Source: Mesoplasma sp. JKS002658
Lineage (GTDB): Bacteria; Bacillota_I; Bacilli_A; Mycoplasmatales; Mycoplasmataceae
NCBI RefSeq assembly: GCF_023566355.1
Contig: NZ_JAKNSW010000002.1
Location: 62,001 to 126,000 of the forward strand
Reading direction: 5' to 3'
DNA: 64,000 nucleotides
The notes below the pieces were generated by a model that saw nothing but the letters and a program-made list of their open reading frames with translations, was not told where the DNA came from and did not search any database. Positions 9,421 to 21,924 of the stretch are shown here, piece by piece. Position numbers and translations under genes: made by a program. Within the stretch, counting starts at the first letter, position 1; each line of letters opens with the position of its first letter.

Positions 9421-12400
9421 GTGCCAAATTTTGAACAAACAAAAAAAGACAAGAATTACACGAAACTTTTGAACAATTTATTAGATATTAGGAGGGCCGA
9501 TTCCTCCATTTTAACCAAAACATCGACTAATAAAAATTTTGATTTGTTTACTATGTTTCAAAACGATGTTAAATGTCTTGATCTTATATTTGATGAAAAA
9601 GAATTTACTCTACAATTAACAACAAAATGAATGGAAGAGTTTATAGATGAACTTAAGGAAGTTTATCAAAATTTTGAAAATCATTCTGAATATAGTTTTT
9701 TGGTGAAACAAAGAATAGACAGATTGTGTCAGAAATACGATTGAAAATTATCAAAAAAACAACAAAACGGTTTAGAACTTTCAGATAAAAGTGAAATAGT
9801 CAGAGAAACTTTATTAGAAATTGTTGATTCTTTAGAAATTGAACGACAAAAATTTATTAAAACATGAACTAAATATGCGAAAGAAGTTAATGATGAAATT
9901 GATCAAAAAGGCACATCCCCTTTGTACGTCGCTACTTGTTTCTTAAAAGGAACTAATCAGAATCAATCTATGGGATTTAATGCACCGTTGTTATTGAGAG
10001 AATTAAATATTAACGTTTTAAAAGATTCAGTAAAGATAACAAGTAGTTCTGATTGAATAATTAATGAAAAGTTAGTTTTTCATTTTGAAAGAATTGGTTA
10101 TACATTACCTAAAAAACTTGATTTTGAAGATGAAAAGTCTTTTTCAGAAATTTTAAATGATGTTTTATCAAGAATTCAATTAGATGCACCAGCGAAAAAT
10201 GGTTATTTCATTTCAAAATTTAAAAACTTTAAGAAAGAAGAGATTTCTAATAAAAAAATCGAAATAATGCCAGGAATCGTCATGGGTTGATTTAATCCTG
10301 TTGGGGGTTATTTAAGAGAATTAATGCAAAAAATTATTGATGATAATGAAATTGACCAGATTATTGATACTAATCCAATTAAAAGTATTTATCAAAACAA
10401 AATTATGACTGAGATCGAGAATAATTATGAAAAATTAGTTAAAATTCAAGAATTGAATTATGCCCAAGACAAAGCATTGGTTTCAGCATTAAATCAAGAT
10501 ACTATCATCTGAGGTCCTCCAGGCACTGGTAAATCACAGGTTATTGCTAATATTATCGCCAATATTTTGTACACAAATAAACGAGCCATTGTCATGTCAC
10601 AAAAAATGGCTGCTTTAAGTGTTATTAAAAAAAGATTGGGTAAATTAGCTAAGTTTATTCTTTTTTCTTTCGATTCAAAACAAATGAAAAAAGAAGATTT
10701 CTACGAACAGTTAAATGATTTTTTAAAAACTGTAGAAAAATTCGACGATTCTGATATTAATTATCGAAAAGCTAAACCTTTAATCTCTAAAGAAAAAATC
10801 AATATTCTTAATTTTGTAGAACGTCTTAAAGCAAAAGGCGAATATGATAGCATTGTTAAGATTTATAAGTTGAATGGTAATAAGTATGACCAGATGAAAC
10901 AAATTTCTTTTTTAAATAAGAATTACTATTATCCGGAAAATGCCACAAATGATCAAAATTACTTTTTAGAGAGTTTGGCAAATCTAAATAACATAAAGAA
11001 AAATGGTTATATTTTTTGATGAAAATATAAAGATTCTTTTATAGAAGAAGTTAATAAAGCTTTTCAAACAATGAATGATCATGAGATTCATGATTTAGAA
11101 AAGTATATTGCTCCTTTTAGAAAAACTTCGTTTGATAACGTCCGATTAGTTGGCGAAATTCCAAAAGTGTTAGGAAATGATGAAACAGATTTAGATTTTC
11201 AAAGTGATGAGGATTATCTGGAGAATTATTTAGCTACCAAGATTGCCAAAAAAATTGAGAATTGAAGTTTTTTTGATAGAGATAATCTTGTTAAATACAA
11301 TAAGTTTGCTAGTGCAATTAGAGCTAAGCGAAGATTGCCTAATAAATTCATTAATGATCATCTTGAAATTCTCAATGAATTGTTTCCGATTATTGTTACA
11401 ACTCCTGAACAAATTTTTGTTGGTTATGAAAAGAATTATTTTGATTATGCAGTGGTTGATGAAGCTTCGCAAATTTTTTTAGAAGTTGGTTTACCGATTT
11501 TATACCTAGCAAAAACAAAAATTTTAGCTGGTGATCCAGAGCAAATGCGCCCAACTTCTTGATTTTCAACAAGAGATGTTGCTGATGAATATGATGAAGA
11601 GGACGTTGAAGAGAATGCGCTTTCTTTATTGGATTATGCAATTGATAAAGGAGTTAACCAAGTTTTATTGAATCAAAATTATCGTTCTAGTTCTGCTGCT
11701 TTGATGTCCTTCTCTTCAAAAGAATACTACAACTCTGAGTTAGAAGTGATTGACAAGCAAACACTTCTTGATGAATTTTCTTTTACCAATAAACCAATTA
11801 AAATTGTTCAAGTGAATGGCGAATGAAACAAAGGAACTAACGAACAAGAAGCAAGAGAAGTTGTTAAGATTCTAAAACAAACTCATGAAAACTATGAAAA
11901 CATTATTGTCTTAGCCTTTAATATTAAACAAAAACAATTAATTGAAGAAATGATTTCATTTTCTGAATCAAAAATTTGAAATAAGGTGTTAGAACGAAAA
12001 ATAAGTATTCGCAATATTGAAAATATCCAAGGAGACGAAGCGGATTTAGTAATCATGTCAGTAGTTTATGCTCCTGAAACAAGAGTTATGGGGACCTATG
12101 TTGTTCGAAATGGCGGAAGAAATGCCTTGAATGTGGCGGTTTCGCGCGCCAAAGAACAAATGATAATTGTCAAATCAGTTAATGCTAATAATTTGGCTAA
12201 TGGGTCAGGAGAAAACTATGAAACCTTTAGAAGATGACTTTATTTTTTAGATCTTGATAATCCAAAACAAAAAACTTATTCAATTACTGAAGTGAAACGA
12301 ATAGAAAGTTATAGTGAATCTGATTTCGAAGAAACAGTTTATCAAAGATTATTAACCGATCTAAAACTTATCCAAGAAGAATTAAAATTGTTTCAACAAT

Positions 12401-12723
12401 ATCCGATTGGTTCAAAAAGAATTGATATTGCTGTTTTAGATGAAAATGACAATTATATTTTAGGAATCGAAGTAGATGGTTATAAATACCATTCGACAAT
12501 TGATAAGTATTTAAAAGACCTTTCTCGAGAAAATTTTATTAAATCTAAAGGATATGATATTACTAGAATCAAAGATATAAATTGGTATTTAGATTCAGAT
12601 GCTGAGGTTAGAAGAATTGAATTTTTAATAAATGATAAATTAAAGCAAAGTAATCTTAATCGAAATGATGAGAAACAATTAATTGAAAATAATGATTCAA
12701 ATAAATATTGATGAGACCAATAA
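9421..12723 (+). CDS. SF1 helicase with C-terminal Vsr/MTES_1575-like nuclease
   Basis: A single 1100-aa frame under code 4. Walker A is GPPGTGKS at 365-372. Walker B is VVDEASQI (D680, E681), followed by GDPEQMRP (from G704), then [12 protein letters not shown] and the arginine-finger motif [10 protein letters not shown] (about 904-913), all typical of UPF1-like SF1 helicases. The last 140 residues form a small nuclease of the very-short-patch/MTES_1575 type: RIDIAVLDE with D1002, then [10 protein letters not shown] with E1017 and D1019. GTG 9421 has AGGGAGG 10 nt upstream. Helicases of this build fused to such nucleases are common in defence islands; the phage target is unknown. The N-terminal 350 residues are unassigned. 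Confidence 0.88.
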
Positions 12724-12778
12724 GTAAAGTACAACTAAAAAATAAGAATTTCGATAATTTGAAGTTGCATTCCTTAGA

Positions 12779-12784
12779 TATAAT
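12779..12784 (+). promoter_or_regulatory. -10 element of alaS
   Basis: A perfect TATAAT lies 34 nt before the chosen alaS start. No clear -35 stands at the usual distance. TTGCAT at 12765 is too close. Confidence 0.5.
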
Positions 12785-12817
12785 AAGGTTATGTTTGATA
12801 TCAGAAAGAACATTAAT

Positions 12818-15499
12818 ATGAAACAATTAACATCAAATCAAATCCGACAAATGTGGTTAGACTTTTTTGTGACTAAAGGTCATCATTTTGTTGAACCAGT
12901 ATCTTTAATTCCAGTTAATGATCTTAGTTTATTGTGAATTAATTCAGGAGTAGCAACGTTAAAACCTTATTTTGATGGAAGAAAGACCCCACCATCAAAA
13001 AGGTTAACTAATTCTCAGAAAGCAATTCGGACTAATGACATTGAAAACGTAGGAGTAACTGCTCGTCACCAAACCATGTTTGAAATGCTTGGTAATTTTT
13101 CGATTGGTGATTATTTTAAAAAAGAAGCGATTCAATTTGCTTGAGAATTGTTAACTAGTAAAGAATGATTTGATATTCCTGTAGAGAAACTTTATATCAC
13201 TGTTTTTGATGAAGATACAGAAGCTTATGAACTTTGAACTAAAGAAATTGGTATTCCAACTGATCATATTTTTAAGATGGGTCGAGAGACTAACTTTTGA
13301 GATGTTGGTCAAGGACCTTGTGGACCGAATACTGAAATCTTTTTTGATCGGGGTGAAGTCTGAGATCCAAAACATCTTGCTACGAAGTTATTAAGTGATG
13401 ATTTAGAAAATGATCGTTATATTGAAATTTGAAATATTGTTTTCTCTCAATTCAATAACGATGGTACTAACCACTATACTGAATTACCAAGAAAGAATAT
13501 TGATACTGGTGCTGGCTTAGAACGATTAACTTCAATTTTTCAAGACACCCCCACTAACTTTGAAACTGATTTGTTTTTACCAACCATTAAAAAAGTAGAA
13601 CAACTAAGTGATGGATTTAGTTATTCTCTGGATAATTACTTTCATCCTCAAGATGCTCAAACTCGGACTAACACTGCTTTCAAAGTGATTGCTGATCATG
13701 TTCGGGCAGTGAGTTTTGCGATTGCTGATGGGGTATTTCCAAGCAATAAAGACCGAGGATATGTTTTACGACGTTTAATTCGTCGTAGTAGTGTTTATGG
13801 GGGTTATTTGGGTATTCATGAACCATTTCTTTACCAATTAGTTGATGAAGTGGTCAAGGCAATGCAAGTCTTCTATCCTTACTTAAGAGAAAAGAAAGCA
13901 TCAATTGAAAAAACCATTTATGAAGAAGAAGTGAAGTTCTTAAAAACTTTATCTAAAGGATTTGAAATGTTAGAAAGCTTAATTACTACTAAGCATGAAG
14001 TTAGTGGTCAAGATGCTTTATTATTGTTTGAATCATTTGGCTTTCCAATTGAATTAACCATTGAAATTGCAGCAAACAAGCAAGTAAAAGTTGATGTTAA
14101 AGCGTTTAATGAGTTATTAGCAGAAGTTAAGGAAAACTCGCGTTCAGCACGTAAAAACCTTCAAGCTTGGAATAATCAAAACGAGTTATTTACTAAACTA
14201 ACTGTTGAATCAGAGTTTATTGGTTATGAGACTTTAGAAAATAAACAAGCAAAGGTAGTTTATCTGTTTGTTGATAATCAAGAAGTTCAAAGTACGAAGG
14301 ATGAAGAAGTTTATCTGATTTTAGATAAAACCCCTTTTTATGCTGAAAAAGGAGGACAAGCTGCTGATGCTGGTTATCTCTATTTAAAGAATGGCAGCAA
14401 AGTGTTTGTTGATGATGTTCAACAAGGACCATTGGGACAAAACATTCACCATGTTCAACTAAATAATCACGAACTAAAGGTTGGCGATGTTGTTGAAGCC
14501 CGGGTTGATGAAGAAAAACGTCTCTTAACCATGAAGAATCACTCAGGAACCCATTTAGTTCATGCTGCTTTAAGACAAGTCTTGGGAAATACAGTAATGC
14601 AATCTGGTTCTTATAATGATGAACACGGATTAAGAATGGACTTTACTTATAATGAAAAAATTACTTCTAATCAATTAGCCAAAACCGAAACAATTGTTAA
14701 TCAAGTGATTGATTTAAATATTCCTAGAGAAGTGTATTACACTTCTCTAGAAGAAGCTATCAAGAAGTATCATGCTTTAGCTTTCTTTACCGAGAAATAT
14801 GATGAGATTGTTCGGATTGTTAAGTTTGGTGATTTTTCTTGTGAACTTTGTGGAGGAACTCATGTGGAAAGTACCAGAGAAATTGAAAACTTTATGATTA
14901 CCAAGTTGGAGTCAAAAGGATCAGGAGTTTATCGAATTCACTGTTTGACTAGTAATGCAACGATTAGTGAATATGTTCAAACTTTGTTTAATAACTATCA
15001 AGAAGAAGTTGATAAGTTAATGTCTACTTATCATGAATTTAAAGAACAAGTAACTAGTGCTAGTTTAGAAACTAAATATGAAGCAGTTAAGCATGTGGTG
15101 GTTGATAAACAAAACATCAACCAATTAAAAGAATTGGTTGATGACTTTAAACAAAGTTATAAAGAGTGAGATAAACAAAAACAAGACGTTTTAACTCAAT
15201 TAAAGATTAAACCTTATTTAGAAGTTAAACCTCAAGTAAATGCTCAAGGAGTGGCAGAAATTCGTTTAGAAACTAAAAATTTAAGTATGAGTGATTTAAA
15301 AACTTTAGCTGATGTCTTTAGAAATAAATATGATGATTTGATTGTTATTCTATTTAGTCAAAGTAATAATGATAACTTTGTGGTGGTCGCGGTTAGTGAA
15401 AGCCTACAAGATCAATATAAAGCAATTGAGATCTTTAAGAATTTAGCAGTTCATCCAAAAGGTGGAGGTAATGCTAATTTAGCTCAAGGGAAGTATTAA
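12818..15499 (+). CDS. alaS: Alanyl-tRNA synthetase
   Basis: An 893-aa class II synthetase that charges tRNA-Ala. The aminoacylation core begins [16 protein letters not shown] and contains [18 protein letters not shown] and [11 protein letters not shown]. The editing domain has the zinc ligands H575 and H579 (HSGTH) and C678/H682 in CGGTH. The C-terminal Ala domain ends [13 protein letters not shown]. An in-frame ATG at 12791 would add nine residues, but family starts favour 12818, with AGAAAG upstream. It is a housekeeping gene set inside a run of defence genes. Confidence 0.98.
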
Positions 15500-15546
15500 A
15501 AAAATATCGTTTTACATTATTTTGAGAAACTTATTCCTTTTTTGAT

Positions 15547-15703
15547 TATAATAACAGTGAACAAGTTTTGCTTGTTATATAAAGTTACAACGTGCCTCTT
15601 ATATTCAGAACTGAACCTTTTGATATGTTAGGCTATGTGCTCGCAGAGAGCTTAGAAATATCACCACCTACTTATAAAAGTAGGTGGTGATATTTCTTTT
15701 TAT
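15547..15703 (+). ncRNA. Candidate small RNA with own promoter and terminator
   Basis: TTGAGA (15522) and TATAAT (15547-15552) predict a start near 15559. A first hairpin AACAAG-TTTTG-CTTGTT is followed by about 80 nt with no open frame, a small GCTC-GCAGA-GAGC hairpin, and a perfect terminator (AAATATCACCACCTACTT paired with its complement, then T-rich). The RNA would be about 145 nt. I do not recognise tmRNA, SRP RNA, RNase P RNA or a riboswitch. A 6S-like RNA is possible but not shown. No gene is attached downstream within 95 nt of the terminator. Confidence 0.6.
15664..15703 (+). terminator. Strong terminator of the candidate small RNA
   Basis: About 18 bp of perfect stem around ATA, built on TATCACCACCTACTT and AAGTAGGTGGTGATA, followed by TTTCTTTTTATT. 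It is one of the strongest hairpins in the window. Confidence 0.85.
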
Positions 15704-15800
15704 TGATGCTTTTTGATGAGATTCCATAAGATGGCCTTATTTTTGGTGTTACTTTTCTGGACGTCATTAGATTTTATTTAATCTTTTTATTTATTTCAAA

Positions 15801-18104
15801 ATGATATATTATTTAAATAAAATGGAAAAAAAATTAAACACATTGAATCAGAATATTAAAAATTCTGATACTTACAAGAATTTATCAAAAAGTTATGAGT
15901 TATTGGTTCCTAAACTGAAAAAAGACAATGGATTTGTAAAATACGATTATTTTACTACCAAAAACTGTGTTTCAAAAAACTTAAAAAATTCAAAAAGTGG
16001 TTTTGAAATTCATCACGTTAAAGAAACTGAGAGTAGTAATTTGTCTATTTCTTTTTATGCCCAAAGAGCAAAATGAGAGTATCAAATTAAAGAAAATTTA
16101 GTATATGTAAATAAGATTCAGCACATAATTTTGCATTTAAAAATACTAATTGAAAATGGAATTGGAAGAGGTTTTGAAATAACGTTAATTAATTTCCAAG
16201 CTTTAGTAAAGAACTGTTTAACTAAAGAAAATGGAATTTACGGCATTGAAAAAGAAAATTTTAAACAATGTAAGAAAGAGATTCCTTATTTCGTCTTGTG
16301 TTTTTTGTATTTATATATGAGTTTTTACAAATTAAAAACCGATGATGAAAATTTAAAAAATTTGAAAGCGTATCTTTCGGTTATAAATGGACATGTTTTA
16401 AAAATTTATCATCAAATGAGAAAGAAGAAAGAATATGAGTATTTACCTAAAGATTATAAGAATTTTATCAATAAACTTGATTTTGATAATTTAGATCAAA
16501 AGGTATTTAGGGATTATTTGAAAGGATGATCTCCCAAAAAACCGACGAATCTTATCGAAGAAAAAGAGGAAAAAATTAGTTTTAAGAAACCGGAAAAGAT
16601 TTTTCACGATATCAACGGAAATCATATTAAATATAATCAAAAAGAAAGTTTGATACCTAAAGACTACCAAAAAGATGCTATTGATAAACTTTATAATCAA
16701 GATCGGGGTTTAATTACCTTTCAAATGGGACTTGGAAAAACACTTACTGCTGTTTTATTAATAGAAAAATGGCAATGTAAAGATTTACTAATTATTTGTC
16801 CAGATAAAGTCAAATCTAATTGAGAAAATTATTTTTTTTATCATACATCTACTCAGGATGAGAATTATAGAAGATACTCCTATAATAAAAATCATATTTC
16901 AATAATTACTCCTGAAGAAATATTAAGTAAGTTTAACTATCAGTATGACATCGATCAAAATAATGAGTTGTTTAAATACGAAAATATTATTATTGATGAA
17001 ATTCAAAAATTTTCTGCCACTTACTCAGCAAAAGCAAATGCTTTGTACAAATTAAGTATTAATGCAGATAAAGTTTTATTGTTATCTGGCAATTCGATGT
17101 TATATGGAATGAATAGATTTCTCACCATTTATCGAATTCTAACCAATTGCGAAACTCCTATATTTGATTTGGCTAGATATCTAAAAAAAGATCATGGTTT
17201 CAATTCGATTATTCTTCCATCGGAATTAAATTTATATAAAAATCAGCATTGACCGTGCACGAATGAAAATTGTAAGGGAGGGAGACTTTCGTTAATAAAT
17301 TCTCTGACTGGTCCTTTTAAATATTGCAACAAATGTAGTTTGATTTATTCATATGATATCGAAACAGAAGAATTTGTTTTAACTAATAAAAAGTTTCGCA
17401 AAGATATGTCGAGCAAAGCCAATATTAAAAACGAAATTCAGAAAATCAAATCGATGGAAGAACTTGAAGATAAAATTGCAGAGATTTCTAATACAAAAAT
17501 GTTAGGTATCGAAGAGAGAAAACGTATTGTGAAAATAAAGACCGATTTAGCATATCATGAATTTTGTAAAACTAAGAAAGAAAAGGATGGTAAACTTGTG
17601 AAAACTCCGTTGAATATGCCTTATAAAAGAATTGTGTGACCAGAAAATATTGACAATAAAATCAAAAAATTAAATCAATTAATAAAACATAATCAAGAAT
17701 CAATTTTGGTTTTTTATAATTTTAGTGAAGAATTGTCTACTCTTGAATCATTTTTTAACAATAAAGGTTATTTAATTTATAAAATTAATGGTGAAGAAAG
17801 TGGTCTTGATGAGTTCAAAAATAACAATTCAAAAAATCAAAAAATTGTTTTACTGTGTCAAACTGATGCTGCTGGTGTTGGTGTTGAGGGGTTACAAGAT
17901 AGCATTCATATTTGTTATTTTTTCTCAATTCCTAAAAATTATTCTCTTTTTGAACAAGCAAAAGCTCGTATTTATCGAATTGGTCAAAAGAAAGATGTTA
18001 GTATATTTTCTTTATTTACTAAATTTGAAAAAAACTTATATAATAAAAAGCGTAATTTAACAGAATATCAAGACGAAACATCCGAGGAAAACGACTTGTA
18101 TTAA
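15801..18104 (+). CDS. SNF2-type helicase with N-terminal HNH-like domain
   Basis: A 767-aa frame. Residues about 45-115 match the HNH-like protein at 5426 without gaps across the active pattern: IHH (H71, H72), E75, LVYVN (N104), H108, H112. The SNF2 motor follows: Walker A-like QMGLGKT (308-314), DEIQ in place of DEAH (399-402), then CTNENC and CNKC, a likely zinc knuckle inserted near 487-513, and motif VI QAKARIYRIGQ (719-729). ATG 15801 lacks a visible ribosome binding site; ATG 15822 is an alternative. The AIPR gene follows after 87 nt. A nuclease-translocase acting on DNA is a reasonable inference. Confidence 0.85.
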
Positions 18105-18156
18105 TCTAATAAAGAGAATTGAATTATAAAACATATAGAAGGTTCGGATGTTTTTT
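18077..18156 (+). terminator. Possible long-loop terminator after the SNF2 gene
   Basis: AACATCCGA (18077-18085, inside the coding end) pairs perfectly with TCGGATGTT (18144-18152), which runs into a T tract. The loop is about 58 nt, so it could be a weak or regulated terminator, or chance. Confidence 0.3.
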
Positions 18157-18191
18157 CTGAAAAAGTAAGCAACAATAGAAAGAGTGATAAA

Positions 18192-20114
18192 ATGAGTTTT
18201 AGACAATTTAAAAATCCTTATCAAGAAGAACTTGCCAATATTGAGGAACAAAATAGAAATTTGACTAAGAATGAAAAATTAGCTGAATTTATTAAACAGA
18301 ATTATGTAATGGAAAAGTGACCATCAATTGATGAAGCTGATATTTTTACTAATGATAAAGCTGTTAACTGTGCTTTTGTTGATGAAGAAAAGAACCAATT
18401 GAATATTTTTTCAACTTGTTATGTTGAAGAAGACTTTGCTAATTCATTTTCTATTAATATTTACTTAAACAACCTTCGGGATTCACTATTAGATTTTAGA
18501 AGACAATATTTTACTAAAGATCCAGAGTTTTCTGCAATGCTAAACGAATTTGTAGTTAATAATAATCATGAAGACAAAGTAAATGTTTACTTGATTTTAT
18601 TAGCAAAAATAGAAAATAATACTGATTACAAAAACTTGTTAAATAGAAAAGAACAAGAAATTATTGATGTAATTAATTACAATAAGAGAACGAAGATTAA
18701 TGTAAATTTAAAAGTTTGAAGTATTGAACAATTAGAAAATGAACTAGATCTACTCCATAAAAAAGCAGGAAGTAATAAGAATAATTCTTTAGAAGTTTTA
18801 CAAGCGAATCAAACTGCTGATGGAAGTGTTTTAGAAGTTAAAAATGGTAAAAATAAAGTTTTATTAACAGTTTTAAAAGCTGATGGTTTGCGAGATATTT
18901 ATCAAAAAGCATCCGATGAACAAAGAGCTTCTTTTTTTGATTTAAATGTTAGGGAATATATTAATGCTAATAAAAATGTTGATAATCAAATTATTGATAC
19001 ATTAAAAAATAATAAAGATAAGTTTTTTATTTTTAATAACGGAATTACAATTGTTGGTAAAAATATTTCTCGGAATGGTTATACGATTAATCTTGACGAA
19101 ATGAATATTGTTAATGGAGCGCAAACTTTTTCAATTATTGGTAGTAAAACCGAGAATATTGATTTAACTGGTGTAGGAGTTTTTGCAAAAATAATTGAAC
19201 TTAATGATTATGAAAATGATGATTTAACCATGAAGATTTCAATTGCTTCCAATAGTCAAAAACCAATTAGTCCTAAAGATTTACTTTCACAGTATAAGGA
19301 AGTTGAAGATTTTGAAAAAAGTTTCAACGCTTTAGCACTTAGATATGATTCGCGATATTACTTTCAACGAAAACGGAGTGCAGAATTAAATCGATCAATT
19401 AGACACGACAGAACAAAAATACCGCTTTCGATTGACAAATTTATCAAAACTTCATTGTGAGCCTTGTTTTCAAAACCAGGAACTTCACGAAGCGGTAGTG
19501 GGAAATTTATTTCTGAGGATCAAAGAGATGAATTTGCAACCATTAAAAGAACTTTTATTTATTCAAAACCAAGTAATCAAGATCTTGAGGTTTTGCTCTT
19601 CTTAGAGGATGTCCTTTTCTTACAAGAAAAAATTAAACAATATAAGAGTAATATTTATGCTAGCAAAATCTTTTCTAGTGAGGTTATTGATTTCTACAAA
19701 AATGGAAATTTATATATTGCATCATTAATGGTGGATTTGTTAAAAACTTTTCGTTTTCAAGAATATTTACGGTTTATTGATCTTAATCCTGAAAACAATA
19801 GTTTGAGAAGTGAAAATGCCATCTTTAGTGATGAGAATAAAAAGGAACTCATAATTCAACGACTTTTTGAAAGGGTTGAAAACGATTCGTTAAAGAATTA
19901 TACGAAAGTTTATCAAGAAAAAATCAATTCGTTTTTGAAAAAGCACTTAGATGGCATTACCAAAAATGTAAAGACTTTTCGGGATAAAAAAGCCACCTTT
20001 ACTAATACAACTAAAAAAGATAAGACCTATTTCAAACTTTTAGAGTATTATGCTAATCCAGAAAATGAACTTGAAATGAAAGAGGATTTAAAGCAAACAT
20101 TTAGCTTGAATTAA
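18192..20114 (+). CDS. AIPR family abortive infection protein
   Basis: A 640-aa protein with the signature of the AIPR family (abortive infection phage resistance): FFDLNVREYINANKNVD near 248, the FFIFNNGITIVG segment with N282-N283-G284, and NIVNGAQTFSI with N308-G309-A310-Q311-T312. The ISPKDLLSQ stretch follows. ATG 18192 has GAAAGAG upstream. AIPR proteins are found in defence islands and cause abortive infection; their biochemistry is poorly known. It is co-oriented with the upstream HNH-SNF2 gene and could act with it. It uses five UGA-type Trp codons or fewer and is intact. Confidence 0.88.
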
Positions 20115-20233
20115 ACGATTAGTAGAATAATTAAAACCTTTTTTCTCAAAATTATTAACGATATAATTTAAACAGTGACTTATAATGTCAATTACAAATC
20201 ATAGTTGCTATTAATTGAGGAGAAATTAACAAA

Positions 20234-21094
20234 ATGAAAAAAGATTTTAATGATTTTATTAACACTCTTACCAACAACGTTATGGATTATGAAAATCTAG
20301 TTGATGTTGATAAAGTGATTGATAGATATTCCATTTGATATCAAGGATTTGCTGATATCAATGAAAAATTAACTGATTATGAAGAGTTTTATAATAGTTT
20401 AGATTATTGATTAACTAGTAATCCGACTACGAAAAAATATATTCCTTTATTATTTGCTACCAGAAATGAACAAGGGAAAATGATCAAGAAAAATGGTGAA
20501 GTTTTATCCTTTACTTCAAACACTCCTAATCAAGAAGTTATTGAAGTGATAAAAAATTCACCATTAGATAAATTAGTTGCCAAAAAGATGATTACTAACG
20601 TTAACGATTATTTATTGGGTGTAGAAGTAGGATTAGACTCAAATGCTCGAAAAAATAGAACAGGAAAAATGATGGAAGAACTTGTAATTGACATTATAGA
20701 GCAGAAGGGAATAAAAATTAAGTCTCAATATCATCTTGAACAATTATTTATTGATGGTTTCATTGATAAAAATCAGTTAGAAGAAATTAAATCTTTACAA
20801 AACAACCAAGCAACTAAAGTATTTGATTTCATGTTTCAATTTGAAGATAAAATTTATTTGGGCGAGACTAATTTTTATAATAGTCCTGGGTCAAAACTTA
20901 ATGAAGTTACGAAATCTTATTTATTCTTAAATGAACGTTTAAGTAAAGTTCCTAATTTAGAATTTGTTTGAATAACTGATGGGGGAGGATGAAAAGCTAC
21001 CAAGAACCAAATTCATGAAGCTTATACAAAAATCCCCTTCCTTTTCAATCTTCACCAGCTAAAAAATAACTCTTTTAAGGAGTTATTAAGTTAA
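20234..21094 (+). CDS. dpnII: DpnII/MboI-type restriction endonuclease (GATC)
   Basis: A 286-aa protein that resembles DpnII along its length (DpnII is 288 aa). Hallmarks are VEVGLDSNARKNRTGKMMEE, the PD-(D/E)xK residues D198 in FDF, E211-T-N213 in GETNFY, then NSPGSKLNEVTKSY and EFVWITDGGGW. It should cut unmethylated GATC. TTGAGGAGA is a good ribosome binding site and a TATAAT lies at about 20163. Its stop overlaps the start of the methylase gene by one base (TAATG), so the two are translationally coupled with the nuclease first. Confidence 0.93.
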
Positions 21095-21924
21095 TGAAGC
21101 CTTTTGTTAAGTGAGCGGGTGGAAAAACCCAGTTACTTGGTGAAATTAACCAGTATCTACCTAAAAATTTTGATCGTCTGGTTGAACCCTTTGTTGGTGG
21201 AGGAGCTTTATTTTTAAGTTTGGAACACGATAAGGTTTGAATTAATGATTTAAATAAAGAGTTAATTAACTTGTATCAACAAGTTAAAAGAAATCCCAAG
21301 AAATTGATGACGATTGTTGATACTTTTAAAGATGAATATCAATTAGATCCTAAAGGTTATTATTATCTTCGTCGAAAACATGACCGTGATGAGGTTCTGT
21401 ATGCTAATCTTTCTCCGGCTTTCAAAGCTTCGCGAACTCTATTTTTAAATAAAACGAATTTCAATGGTTTATATCGGGTAAATTCTCGTGATCGTTTTAA
21501 TACTCCTTGAGGGCAAAAACATAAGGTACCAGAAATCTATAATCAAGAAGAATTACTCAAAATTTCCTCATACCTTAAACAAATTAAGATCACTAGCACT
21601 AATTATTATTCGATGTTAGAAGGTATCGATCAGGGCGATTTTGTTTATCTTGACCCGCCTTATGATAAATTGAATAAAAATACTTTTACTAGTTACACAA
21701 TTCCTGATTTTGGCGAAGCGGAGCAAAGAAAACTCAAAGAATTTTGTGACCACTTAAATGATCGAGGAATTAAATTTCTCCAATCAAATCACAATACTCC
21801 TTTAATTCAAGAGTTATATCAAAATTATAAGATTGTAATTGTTAATGCTAAAAGAAACATTAATGCTAATGGAGAAAAACGAAATGGGGTTGAAGAAGTA
21901 TTAATCATGAATTATGGTGAGTAA
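21094..21924 (+). CDS. dam: Dam-type adenine methyltransferase (GATC)
   Basis: A 276-aa class alpha N6-adenine methyltransferase of the DpnM/Dam family. AdoMet motif I is FVKWAGGKTQLL (about 4-15), FVGGGALFLSL follows, and the catalytic motif DPPY is at 187-190. It protects GATC sites from the coupled DpnII-like enzyme. The end GEKRNGVEEVLIMNY is typical of the family. Confidence 0.95.

Noticed and set aside
734-12723. Apparent splitting of hsdR, hsdM and the helicase into many short genes
   Set aside because: All breaks are in-frame UGA codons read as Trp; the full frames are continuous to TAA or TAG.
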